Shown: piece by piece, positions 1 through 7,812 of the stretch
How positions within the stretch are numbered: the first letter of the stretch is position 1
Layout: each line of letters begins with the position of its first letter
DNA from: Spirochaetaceae bacterium
GTDB taxonomy: Bacteria; Spirochaetota; Spirochaetia; Treponematales; Treponemataceae
NCBI GenBank assembly: GCA_017618015.1
Contig: JAFZVC010000075.1
Coordinates: 1 to 63,228 of the forward strand
Direction of reading: 5' to 3'
Length of the DNA: 63,228 nucleotides
Position numbers and translations under genes: made by a program
Notes under the pieces: model-generated
What the model saw: the letters and a program-made list of their open reading frames with translations, nothing else
What the model was told of the DNA's origin: nothing
Databases searched by the model: none

Positions 1-2
1 CA

Positions 3-482
3 GTAGGTGATTCCCAGTTCCAGCTGGTAACTTTCCAGCTAGGTGAAGAGTTGTACGGTGTTGACATTATGGATGTTAAAGAAATCGTTAAGATTCAGAG
101 TGTACGTCCCATTCCAAACGCCCCTTATTATGTAGAAGGTATTTTTAATTTACGTAGTGAAATTATTCCCGTAATAAGCCTTCACAAACGCTTTAGAATT
201 GCTCAGGTTGAGCTTGACGATGAAGACGATGAATCCCAGGGCGGATTTATCATTCTTAATATCGACGGCATCAAAATCGGTATTATTATTGACCGCATCG
301 CACGCGTCGTTCCTGTCCGTGCGGAAGAGGTTAAACCACCGCCACAGATGCTCAGCGGAATTGGAACGGAATATATTCATGGCGTAATTCGTCAGGAGTC
401 TGGCGGATATCTTATCGTCCTTGATATACGCCGTCTGTTTAATCCAAAGGATTTGCAGAAGCTTATTGGCAGTGACCGATAG
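3..482 (+). CDS. cheW: CheW chemotaxis coupling protein, 5' end outside window
   Basis: The reading frame is open from the window edge (first whole codon at 3), so the gene begins upstream. A TTG at 51 lies inside conserved CheW sequence and is unlikely to be the true start. CheW couples the kinase CheA to methyl-accepting chemotaxis receptors at the cell pole. Visible are FQLGEELYGVDI, the NLRSEIIPVISL strand typical of CheW, the GIIIDRIARVVPV segment and the terminal VLDIRRLF. A short acidic insert (DDEDDESQ) interrupts the middle of the domain. It ends 2 nt before the next gene and probably shares its transcript. Identity is secure; only the N terminus is missing. Confidence 0.93.
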   Translation, partial: VGDSQFQLVTFQLGEELYGVDIMDVKEIVKIQSVRPIPNAPYYVEGIFNLRSEIIPVISLHKRFRIAQVELDDEDDESQGGFIILNIDGIKIGIIIDRIARVVPVRAEEVKPPPQMLSGIGTEYIHGVIRQESGGYLIVLDIRRLFNPKDLQKLIGSDR

Positions 483-484
483 AC

Positions 485-1525
485 ATGAGTATACAGACAT
501 ATAGCTCAACAATCCGTAGAAAGGAGATGGATGCGGTTCTTACCTGCATGGTAGATGAGAAAACCGGTCCTGGAGAGCTTAATATGCGTCTGGTTCAGCA
601 GGTCAAAGATTATTTCAAAGCAGCAGGTGCTGTCGCGTTGCGCAGTCCTGCTCTTGCTTTAAAATATGCCCTAGCATCATTAGGAACAGAAAGCGGAAGC
701 GGAATTATGGTTTCTGCTCTTGCTCCTGACTGGCAGTATTCTGCTGTGATTGATGCGGGCTTTAAGCCTGTCGTTCTTGACGTAGATGAAGAGTCTCTTC
801 TTGTTACGGAAGAAACAATACGTGACGGTTTGAAAAGAGGCGGAAGAGTTCTTCTTTTCCACGAAACATCCGGTTTTCTCCCCGATTTTTCTGCGATTCT
901 TGGCATTGGCATTCCTGTAATCGAAGATATTTCTCAAAGCGCCGGTGCAACGGAAGACGACAAAAAAGCCGGTACTTTCGGCGTGTTCTCGATCCTTGGC
1001 ATTGAACAGGACGATATTCTCACAGGCGGCGGCGGAGCCGTTCTTATTGCACCGGAACAGCGCGAATGGACTGTTCTTAAAAGCATAACGGACGAAATGC
1101 CTTCTACCGACAAACTTCCTGATATAAACTCCGCGCTTGCGTTCATTCAGCTTAAAGAGCTGGACAGGAACGAGCTTATTCGGAAAGAGATGCGCGACGC
1201 ATATTGCCGTTCACTGATGCAGGGCAGATACAAGACAGTAATAGAAAAATATGACGGTGCTGTTAATGCCGTATATTCTTTCCCTGTCGTTCTTACTGGC
1301 GACATAAAGGATGTTAAGGATTACGCGCTTCGTAAAGATATTGAGACAGCCGAAACGTTCCGGGAAAGCATTGTTTACCGCCGCCGTAAAGCGGATGATG
1401 CCGATATAAACGCGTGTATAAAGGCAATGTCGCTCTCGCTTAGATGCCTCAATTTCCCGCTTTATCCGCGTCTGGGCAATACGCTGTCGGTTAAGGTCGC
1501 TAAAGTTCTTTCAACGTTGCCTTAA
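485..1525 (+). CDS. DegT/DnrJ/EryC1-like protein lacking the PLP lysine
   Basis: 346 aa with the overall fold pattern of the DegT/DnrJ/EryC1/StrS sugar aminotransferases: an early S-x-ALALKYAL helix, PVIEDISQSAGA (family: EDAAQ-GA), an LTGGGGAV loop (family: TGEGG) and QLKELD near the C-terminal half. In active members a lysine that binds pyridoxal phosphate sits just before the TGEGG loop. Here residues 166-184 (GVFSILGIEQDDILTGGGG) have no lysine, and Glu174 or Asp176/177 takes its place. It therefore probably does not aminate sugars and may be a non-catalytic or repurposed relative. It sits 2 nt after cheW and 27 nt before nadK. From memory, T. pallidum has a 'spore coat polysaccharide' homologue at this position. 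Confidence 0.72.
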   Translation: MSIQTYSSTIRRKEMDAVLTCMVDEKTGPGELNMRLVQQVKDYFKAAGAVALRSPALALKYALASLGTESGSGIMVSALAPDWQYSAVIDAGFKPVVLDVDEESLLVTEETIRDGLKRGGRVLLFHETSGFLPDFSAILGIGIPVIEDISQSAGATEDDKKAGTFGVFSILGIEQDDILTGGGGAVLIAPEQREWTVLKSITDEMPSTDKLPDINSALAFIQLKELDRNELIRKEMRDAYCRSLMQGRYKTVIEKYDGAVNAVYSFPVVLTGDIKDVKDYALRKDIETAETFRESIVYRRRKADDADINACIKAMSLSLRCLNFPLYPRLGNTLSVKVAKVLSTLP

Positions 1526-1552
1526 GCCGCCGGAGACTTCAACAGGTAAAAA

Positions 1553-2392
1553 ATGAAAAAGTGCGTAATAATAATAAACAAATTTAAAGAAATTGCTTCT
1601 CGGCTTGCGGACGAAATCGCTTCTTACTTGGAGCGTAATGATGTTGAAGTTTCGCGCGTGGTGTTCGGAGCCGGCGGCGATACTGATTTTAACGGCTTTG
1701 ATTTTGCGGTTACGCTCGGCGGAGACGGAACTGTTCTTTACGCCGCACGCCGCTGCGCCCCGCTTCGGATCCCTGTTTTTCCTGTTAACTTAGGAGAATT
1801 CGGCTTTATTGCCGGAATAAGCCCTTCAGACTGGCAGGCTCCTATGAGCGAGTTCCTTGCCGGAAAACTTCGGCTCGACAGCAGAATGATGCTTCTTACA
1901 GAAGTGAAGCGGGGCGGAAAAATCGTCCATTCTTCATCTTCGCTTAATGACAGCGTTATAAAGACTGCCGGCTCCGCGAAACTTGCGGAGCTTGATGTCG
2001 TTTGTAACGGCTATTCTTTGGGGCGTTTCCGCTCAGACGGCATAATAACGGCGACCCCGACCGGTTCCACGGCATATTCAGCCGCAGCCGGCGGTCCTAT
2101 TGCAGATCCGTTGCTAGACGTAATCGTGTTCAGCCCAATCTGCCCGTTCTCTCTTTCAAACAGACCGCTGGTTCTCAGCTGTGATACTGTTCTTGAAGTT
2201 ACTGTGAAAGACTCTCGAGGGGCAGACATACTTCTTACATGCGACGGTCAGGAGTCGTTCCCTTTGCGGACAGAAGATGTTGTTACCGTGCGCAGGAATG
2301 AAACAGAAGTTCAGCTCGCCGGCTGCGGGAAAAACGAGTTCTATACGGCTCTTAAGTCTAAACTAAACTGGTCAGGAGGCCCCCATGCTTGA
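1553..2392 (+). CDS. nadK: NAD kinase
   Basis: 279 aa, a normal length for NadK, which phosphorylates NAD to NADP using ATP or polyphosphate. GGDGTVL at residues 56-62 is the family's catalytic GGDG motif. LNDSVI replaces the more usual LNE-V-I. The second diagnostic motif TPTGSTAYSAAAGGPI is intact. There is no strong ribosome binding site before the ATG at 1553. The last 8 nt overlap recN, and the recN ribosome binding site lies inside nadK, so translation of the two is probably coupled. Confidence 0.93.
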   Translation: MKKCVIIINKFKEIASRLADEIASYLERNDVEVSRVVFGAGGDTDFNGFDFAVTLGGDGTVLYAARRCAPLRIPVFPVNLGEFGFIAGISPSDWQAPMSEFLAGKLRLDSRMMLLTEVKRGGKIVHSSSSLNDSVIKTAGSAKLAELDVVCNGYSLGRFRSDGIITATPTGSTAYSAAAGGPIADPLLDVIVFSPICPFSLSNRPLVLSCDTVLEVTVKDSRGADILLTCDGQESFPLRTEDVVTVRRNETEVQLAGCGKNEFYTALKSKLNWSGGPHA

Positions 2393-4079
2393 GGATCTTG
2401 CTGTAAAAGATTTTGCACTTATAGACGAAGTTTCACTAGATTTTTCAGACGGCTTCACAGTTCTTAGCGGAGAGACGGGAGCCGGTAAATCAATATTGAT
2501 TGGAGCCGTAACGTTTTTGCTTGGCGGAAAGGGCGGGCTTGAAGTTATTCGTGCCGGCTCGCACGAAGCCGTGGTTTCCGGGACGGTACGAATCGGCAAG
2601 GCTTGCAAGCCGGCTTACGAATGGCTTGAAGAACATGGCATAGAGCCTGAGAACGACAGGGTTCTTCTTCGCCGCGTCATAAGAGATACAGGCAAAACTT
2701 CAGCATGGATTCAGGGTGTTCAGGTAACGAAGAACGACCTTTCTGATTTTACTTCGACCCTTGTTGACATACACGGCCAGCATGAGCATCAGTCGCTTAT
2801 GTATCCGGCTTCTCATCGCGTTTTTCTCGATTCCTACGCCGGGCTCACTGAACAGGTCGCGGACTTTTCGCGCATGTACGGGGAGCTTGTAGAGAAACGA
2901 AACCTTTTGAACGAGCTTAACACATCCGGTGCGGAATGGGAGCAGAAAATGGACATGCTCCAGTTCGCGGTCGAAGAAATAACGCAGGCAGCTCTTCATC
3001 CCGGCGAGGACGAGGAGCTTGATGCTGAAGAAAAACGCCTTGCACAGTATGAAAAGCTTTTTTCCGACGTGGACGAAGTTGATTCTATCCTTTCTGGTGG
3101 CGAGAATATCGTTTCCGTGCTGAAAAGGGCACGCTCTACAGTTTCTCACGCTGCCGGAATCGACAACACTCTCGAAAAGCTTTCCGAACGCCTTGAAAAC
3201 GCTTTCTATGAGCTTTCTGACATTTCGGAAGAGATTAAATCTTATAAAAACTCACTTGTTTTTGACCCGGTCCGGCTTGATGAGGTTCAGGAACGTTCCG
3301 CGCTCATCTTTAAGCTTAAGAAAAAGTACGCGGCGAGCCAGGCTTCTCCTGTCGCCGATGTGATAAAGTATTGCGAAGATGCACAGAACGAGCTTGAAAG
3401 AATGCAGGGAAGCCGTGTCGATTCAGGTGCGCTCGCAGAAGAGATAAGAGCTTTGGAGCGCACTGTGCTAGCAGAGGCGGCAAAACTTTCTGCGGCACGC
3501 AACGAGAAGGCTCTTAAGTTCGCCTCCGAGGTCATGGCTGTTCTTTCCAAGCTCGGCATGGCGAATACGGTTTTCAAAGTAAGCATCACGAAAAAGCCCG
3601 GTGACACCGATGTTCAGCGTTGCGGACCTTATGGTTTTGACGACATAGAGTTCCTTATATGCGCGAACCCTGGCTCGCCGCTCAAGCCTCTTGCAAAAAT
3701 CGCATCCGGCGGTGAGCTTTCGCGCGTCATGCTTGCGCTTAAGACGGTGCTTTCTGCCTCGGACACGACGGAAACTCTCGTTTTTGACGAGATAGACACC
3801 GGTATTGGCGGTGAAATTGCCGTCGCCGTCGGACATCACTTAAAGAATTTGTCGCAGAATCATCAGATTTTGTGCATTACACATCTTGCCAGTATTGCTG
3901 TTTGTGCCGATAATCAAATTAAGATAGAGAAAGTTGTCAGCAACGGCAATACATCGACGCACGTTCATCGTATTGACGGCGACGAGCGCGTCACTGAAAT
4001 TGCCCGTATGCTTTCTGGTGATGCAGTTAGTGAGGCATCGCTTGCGCATGCGGCATCGTTGTTGAAAGAGAATCTGTAA
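2385..4079 (+). CDS. recN: DNA repair protein RecN
   Basis: 564 aa SMC-like ATPase acting in recombinational double-strand-break repair. The Walker A motif GETGAGKS is at residues 29-36. The middle third is coiled-coil-rich. The C-terminal half carries the ABC signature SGGELSRVMLALK and the Walker B VFDEIDTGIGG, followed by the switch histidine in ITHLASIA. The start at 2385 is fixed by AGGAGG at 2374-2379. Length and domain order are normal for RecN. Confidence 0.95.
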   Translation: MLEDLAVKDFALIDEVSLDFSDGFTVLSGETGAGKSILIGAVTFLLGGKGGLEVIRAGSHEAVVSGTVRIGKACKPAYEWLEEHGIEPENDRVLLRRVIRDTGKTSAWIQGVQVTKNDLSDFTSTLVDIHGQHEHQSLMYPASHRVFLDSYAGLTEQVADFSRMYGELVEKRNLLNELNTSGAEWEQKMDMLQFAVEEITQAALHPGEDEELDAEEKRLAQYEKLFSDVDEVDSILSGGENIVSVLKRARSTVSHAAGIDNTLEKLSERLENAFYELSDISEEIKSYKNSLVFDPVRLDEVQERSALIFKLKKKYAASQASPVADVIKYCEDAQNELERMQGSRVDSGALAEEIRALERTVLAEAAKLSAARNEKALKFASEVMAVLSKLGMANTVFKVSITKKPGDTDVQRCGPYGFDDIEFLICANPGSPLKPLAKIASGGELSRVMLALKTVLSASDTTETLVFDEIDTGIGGEIAVAVGHHLKNLSQNHQILCITHLASIAVCADNQIKIEKVVSNGNTSTHVHRIDGDERVTEIARMLSGDAVSEASLAHAASLLKENL

Positions 4080-4094
4080 TGGAGAAACGTTAGC

Positions 4095-4898
4095 ATGGCA
4101 AAAATTACAGCCGAGAGTAGGGAAATTTTCAACGAGAAGATGCAGCCTTACAAAGAACTTGTGCAGCAGGCGTTTGACAAAGAAAAAGAAATCCTCAATC
4201 TTATAACAAAGGACAGCAGCGGTGTCGGATATAAGAAGCTCCTTCTTGCAGAGCAAATGATCTATATAGCGACTCTGTATCTTATCATCAATAATCTTTC
4301 AGTAACAATTCTCGATACAAAAAACACTGATGCGCTCAACGACAGCCGTAAGACGCTTTATAAAGCAATTATCTATCTTGAAGAAATCGTCACCGATATG
4401 ATTGACGCGCCTTTTGTGGACTACGAGGAAAAACTTGCGGAAATCAGCAATACACCGCTTGAGAAACGCTACTACATCGTAAGGAAGCTTGGCCTTGCCA
4501 TCCGTCTTGTTATTGACGCATACGGCGATAATACGAAATGGAAGTGGTCTTTCGTAGAGCTTGAAGGCCGTTTTGCGACAGTTACGAAAAACCTGTTCGA
4601 TATGAAAGACGGTTTGAAGGTATATTTTGATCCGCGCGCCACTGATTTTGACAACACCGTTTATTACGTCCGTCTTATAAAGAAACTTCTAGATAAGTCG
4701 GCTACGGGATACCGTGACAAATACGAGCTTTCGACGAAACGCCAGGACGATATGCGCCTTGGAATAAACTATCTTCTTGCCCTGCGAAGACTTGATATCC
4801 TTCTTAACGAGAAGGACGAGGCAGAGGAGCTTAAGAAAAAGATAATCGTCTGGAAGACAAAGCTCGAAAAAGACCAGAAGCAGGGAATCTGCCGGTAA
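4095..4898 (+). CDS. Conserved spirochaete hypothetical protein, helical
   Basis: 267 aa with no family I recognise. It has no signal peptide or membrane segment and is rich in Lys, Glu, Leu and Asp with a strongly helical pattern, so it is likely cytoplasmic and all-alpha. The segment AEQMIYIATLYLIINNLSVTI (about residues 52-72) is the most hydrophobic stretch and could be a buried helix. It starts 15 nt after recN and is closed by a strong terminator, so it is the last gene of the cheW-recN cluster. I recall a hypothetical gene at the same place in other treponemes, which suggests a conserved but unknown role. Confidence 0.7.
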   Translation: MAKITAESREIFNEKMQPYKELVQQAFDKEKEILNLITKDSSGVGYKKLLLAEQMIYIATLYLIINNLSVTILDTKNTDALNDSRKTLYKAIIYLEEIVTDMIDAPFVDYEEKLAEISNTPLEKRYYIVRKLGLAIRLVIDAYGDNTKWKWSFVELEGRFATVTKNLFDMKDGLKVYFDPRATDFDNTVYYVRLIKKLLDKSATGYRDKYELSTKRQDDMRLGINYLLALRRLDILLNEKDEAEELKKKIIVWKTKLEKDQKQGICR

Positions 4899-4917
4899 CA
4901 TATAATCATGGATAAAA

Positions 4918-4954
4918 AACACTGCTTATCGTAAAATAAGCAGTGTTTTTTTTT
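4918..4954 (+). terminator. Rho-independent terminator after the recN cluster
   Basis: A perfect 12-bp stem (4918-4929 with 4936-4947) and a 6-nt loop are followed by a run of T to 4954. It separates the recN cluster from the nucleoside transporter operon. Confidence 0.9.
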
Positions 4955-4980
4955 CTGAAATAGTGTATACTGTGTTTTGC

Positions 4981-5055
4981 GCATGTATTCGTTTTGATAT
5001 GGACATGCAGAAGAAAATCAATTTAGAAAAACCGATGGGTTCTCATCGATTTTTT
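4981..5055 (+). promoter_or_regulatory. Structured leader with a terminator-like hairpin before the BMP gene
   Basis: Upstream of the binding-protein gene lie a 6-bp inverted repeat (GCATGT 4981-4986 with ACATGC 5003-5008) and a second hairpin (cgatg 5033-5037 with catcg 5044-5048, extended by A/T pairs with one mismatch). The second is followed by six T residues at 5050-5055, just before the ribosome binding site. A likely -10 element TATACT lies near 4970. The arrangement suggests premature termination control of the transporter. I could not match it to a known riboswitch class. Confidence 0.45.
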
Positions 5056-5068
5056 ATGGAGGATTCAG

Positions 5069-6175
5069 ATGAAGAAATTTGGTCTTATTTTGATGGTTTT
5101 CGTTCTTTCATTCGGTGTTGTTTTTGCCGGCGGAAAAAAGGAAACCACTACTGTTAAGTCAACACTGCCTACAGTTCGCCTTGTAACAGATGCAACAGGT
5201 ATTGACGATAAATCATTCAATGCTGCAGCATGGCGCGGAATTCTTCAGTTCTACGGTGATACATGGGAAAACCAGAAAGGACGCGGAGATTTGTACGATG
5301 TAGTTACTTGCCAGACACAGGATATGTATATTCCTACTCTCAAGCAGGTTTCTGACGAAGGCTACGACCTTGTTATCACAACAGGATTCACATTCGCTGA
5401 CGCTCTTACAGAAGTTGCACAGCTTTATCCTGATCAGAAATACATGATCGTTGACGTTGACTGGATTGGTCTTCCTAACGTAGCAGAGTATGTTTACGCA
5501 GAAGAGCAGGGTTCATACCTCGTAGGTCTTGCTGCTGCTTATCAGGCAAAGGCAGACGGAATCGCAGACCCGAAATTCGGATTTATCGGTGGTGTTCCAA
5601 GCAGCACAATCACAAAGTTCGAGATGGGTTATATCCAGGGCTTGAAAGCTGTTTATCCAGATGCTGTAGTTTATGACTACTATGCTAACGACTGGGGAAA
5701 ACCAGAGCTCGCTAAGGCACAGTCAAAGAACTGGTTCGACAGCGGCGTTTATGCAATTTTCTCAGCAGCTGGTGGAACAGGTGGCGGAACAATCGCACAG
5801 GCTAAGGAATACCGCTCACAGGGCAAGAACGTATGGGCTATCGGTGTTGACTCTGACCAGTACTACGACGGTGAGTACGCAGCTGGAAAATCTGCTGTTC
5901 TTACATCAATGGTTAAGCGCGTAGAGACATCAACACTTCTTACTCTCAACGCTATTAAGAACAACGCTTTCACAGCCGGTGCCGTAACACTCGATATGGC
6001 TGCTGACGGTGTTGACTATGCTCCTACAAACACAGAACTTAAGGCTGAAGTAAAGGCTGCTATTGAAGCTGCTAAGAAAGATATTATCAGCGGAAAGATT
6101 AAGGTTATCGGTACATACAAGGGCGCTCTTGCTGCTGGCGTTGTTCCTGCTAACCTTGGTGCAATTGACGACTAA
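5069..6175 (+). CDS. BMP-family nucleoside-binding protein (PnrA/TmpC type)
   Basis: 368 aa solute-binding protein of the basic membrane protein family, which in T. pallidum (PnrA/TmpC) binds purine nucleosides in the periplasm. Family features include GIDDKSFNAAAWRGI near the mature N terminus, LVITTGFTFADAL, the GFIGGVPSSTITKFEMGY block and AIGVDSDQYY. The signal peptide ends VVFA-GGKKET with no lipobox cysteine, so signal peptidase I cleavage to a soluble protein is more likely than lipidation. A strong ribosome binding site (ggagga) precedes the ATG. The codons look biased as in highly expressed genes. It is the first gene of a transporter operon with the ATPase and two permeases downstream. 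Confidence 0.9.
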   Translation: MKKFGLILMVFVLSFGVVFAGGKKETTTVKSTLPTVRLVTDATGIDDKSFNAAAWRGILQFYGDTWENQKGRGDLYDVVTCQTQDMYIPTLKQVSDEGYDLVITTGFTFADALTEVAQLYPDQKYMIVDVDWIGLPNVAEYVYAEEQGSYLVGLAAAYQAKADGIADPKFGFIGGVPSSTITKFEMGYIQGLKAVYPDAVVYDYYANDWGKPELAKAQSKNWFDSGVYAIFSAAGGTGGGTIAQAKEYRSQGKNVWAIGVDSDQYYDGEYAAGKSAVLTSMVKRVETSTLLTLNAIKNNAFTAGAVTLDMAADGVDYAPTNTELKAEVKAAIEAAKKDIISGKIKVIGTYKGALAAGVVPANLGAIDD

Positions 6176-6180
6176 TTATA

Positions 6181-6204
6181 GATTCCGGCTGAGTTCGGAA
6201 TGAC
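6181..6204. repeat. Short palindromic element after the BMP gene
   Basis: A 24-nt sequence contains ATTCCG...CGGAAT and ends in TGAC. It resembles the short GATTCCGG...CCGGAATGAC palindromes scattered between genes in many bacterial genomes. Only one clear copy is visible in this window, so its repeat status is inferred. Confidence 0.35.
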
Positions 6205-6215
6205 ACAAAAATGAG

Positions 6216-6262
6216 ATTGCGGTGGCTTTGCTTTCATCTGAGGGCATAGCCCCGCAATTTTT
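6216..6262 (+). terminator. Attenuator-like hairpin between binding protein and ATPase genes
   Basis: ATTGCGGTGGCT (6216-6227) pairs with AGCCCCGCAAT (6248-6258) with one bulged base, followed by five T residues. Placed between a binding-protein gene and its ATPase, it would let most transcripts stop after the highly needed binding protein while some read through. Confidence 0.6.
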
Positions 6263-6279
6263 CTGTCTGGAGGATTCTT

Positions 6280-7812
6280 TTGGCTGATGCAATAGAAATG
6301 GTTGGAATAACAAAAACCTTTCCCGGTGTTGTTGCCAACGATAATGTTTCAATAAACGTAAAAGAAAATGAGGTTTTGGCTCTTCTGGGAGAGAACGGAG
6401 CCGGAAAATCAACGCTTATGTCGATTTTGTTTGGTGCGTACAGTCCTGATCACGGCATCATCAAAATAAGAGGGAATCAAGTCCAGATAAAAGACCCCAA
6501 TGCAGCAACGGCTCTTGGTATTGGTATGGTCCACCAGCATTTTAAGCTTATCCATAATTACACAGTTACGGAAAACATCGTTCTTGGAATTGAGCCGGTG
6601 AACAAGTTCGGTATGCTCGATTTAAAAACAGCACGCGAAAAAGTAAAAACACTTTCGGAGACTTACGGACTTAACGTAAATCCTGATGCGAAGATTGAGG
6701 ATATTACGGTCGGTATGCAGCAGCGCGTCGAGATTCTTAAGGTTTTGTACCGCAACGCTGACATTATTATTTTTGACGAGCCGACGGCAGTTCTGACCCC
6801 GCAGGAAATCGACGAGCTGATGGAGATTATAAGGCTCCTTAAGAAGCAGGGAAAGACGATAATCCTTATTACACATAAACTTAAAGAGATAAAGGCAGTT
6901 GCCGAGCGTTGCACCGTTTTGCGGCGCGGAAAAGTAGTCGGCACTGTCGAAGTAAAAGACGTGACAGAAGACCAGCTTGCCGAAATGATGGTCGGCAGGG
7001 CTGTTAAATTTGAAATAGACAAAAAGCCAGCACAGCCGGGTGACGTTGTGCTTTCGCTTAAGAACATTTCCGTAAAGAACAGCAGGGGGCAGATCGCCGT
7101 AAAAGACCTGTCGCTCGATGTCCGCGCCGGCGAGATCGTCGGTATAGCCGGTGTTGACGGCAACGGACAGTCGGAGCTTATTTACGGAATTACAGGCTTG
7201 TCGCCGCTTGAAAGCGGTACGATCGAGCTTCATGGAAAGGATGTGACGAAATACAGCATCCGGCAGCGCATAGAAGCCGGAATCGGCCATATTCCGGAAG
7301 ACAGGCACAAGCACGGTCTTGTCTCGGAGTTTTCCGTCGCGGAGAATATCGCGATTAAGAATTACTACAAGGCTCCGTATTCGTCAAAAATGGGAATCCT
7401 TGACTATGACGCGATGAACACAAAAGCTTCCGAGCTTATAAAAGCGTTCGACATCCGTGCGGGAGAGGACAGCGCGACTGTAGCAGGCTCTATGTCAGGC
7501 GGAAACCAGCAGAAAGTCATCATCGCGCGCGAGATTGAGCTCTCGCCTGATTTTATGGTCGTTGCACAGCCTACGCGCGGCCTTGATGTTGGCGCAATCG
7601 AATATATCCGAAAGCGAATAATTGAGGAGCGCGACAAGGGAAGGGCAATCCTTCTTGTTTCGTTTGAGCTCGATGAGATAATGAACCTTTGTGACCGCAT
7701 TGCCGCTATTTCAAAGGGAAGCATCGCCGGTATCTTCAACGCTGGCGAAGTGACCGAGCGCGAGATTGGTATAATGATGGCGGGCTCAAAAAAGGAAGGG
7801 GTTGCAAAATGA
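6280..7812 (+). CDS. Nucleoside ABC transporter ATPase, tandem nucleotide-binding domains
   Basis: 510 aa with two ABC modules on one chain, as in the RbsA/PnrC group. Module 1 has Walker A GENGAGKST and Walker B IIIFDEPTAVL. Module 2 has a degenerate Walker A (GVDGNGQSE), the signature MSGGNQQKV and PTRGLDVGA, which is the usual asymmetry of this group. The start is a TTG at 6280, five bases after GGAGGA (6269-6274); the ATG at 6298 lacks such a site. It overlaps the next permease by 4 nt (ATGA) and powers import by the two permeases that follow. Confidence 0.9.
   Translation: MADAIEMVGITKTFPGVVANDNVSINVKENEVLALLGENGAGKSTLMSILFGAYSPDHGIIKIRGNQVQIKDPNAATALGIGMVHQHFKLIHNYTVTENIVLGIEPVNKFGMLDLKTAREKVKTLSETYGLNVNPDAKIEDITVGMQQRVEILKVLYRNADIIIFDEPTAVLTPQEIDELMEIIRLLKKQGKTIILITHKLKEIKAVAERCTVLRRGKVVGTVEVKDVTEDQLAEMMVGRAVKFEIDKKPAQPGDVVLSLKNISVKNSRGQIAVKDLSLDVRAGEIVGIAGVDGNGQSELIYGITGLSPLESGTIELHGKDVTKYSIRQRIEAGIGHIPEDRHKHGLVSEFSVAENIAIKNYYKAPYSSKMGILDYDAMNTKASELIKAFDIRAGEDSATVAGSMSGGNQQKVIIAREIELSPDFMVVAQPTRGLDVGAIEYIRKRIIEERDKGRAILLVSFELDEIMNLCDRIAAISKGSIAGIFNAGEVTEREIGIMMAGSKKEGVAK

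Noticed and set aside
4968..5068. Canonical purine riboswitch before the BMP gene
   Set aside because: The conserved loop and junction sequences of that class are not present; only a generic terminator-like hairpin is supported.
6280..7812. Broken second ATP-binding site in the nucleoside transporter ATPase
   Set aside because: A degenerate second Walker A is normal for this tandem ATPase family, so it is not evidence of decay.
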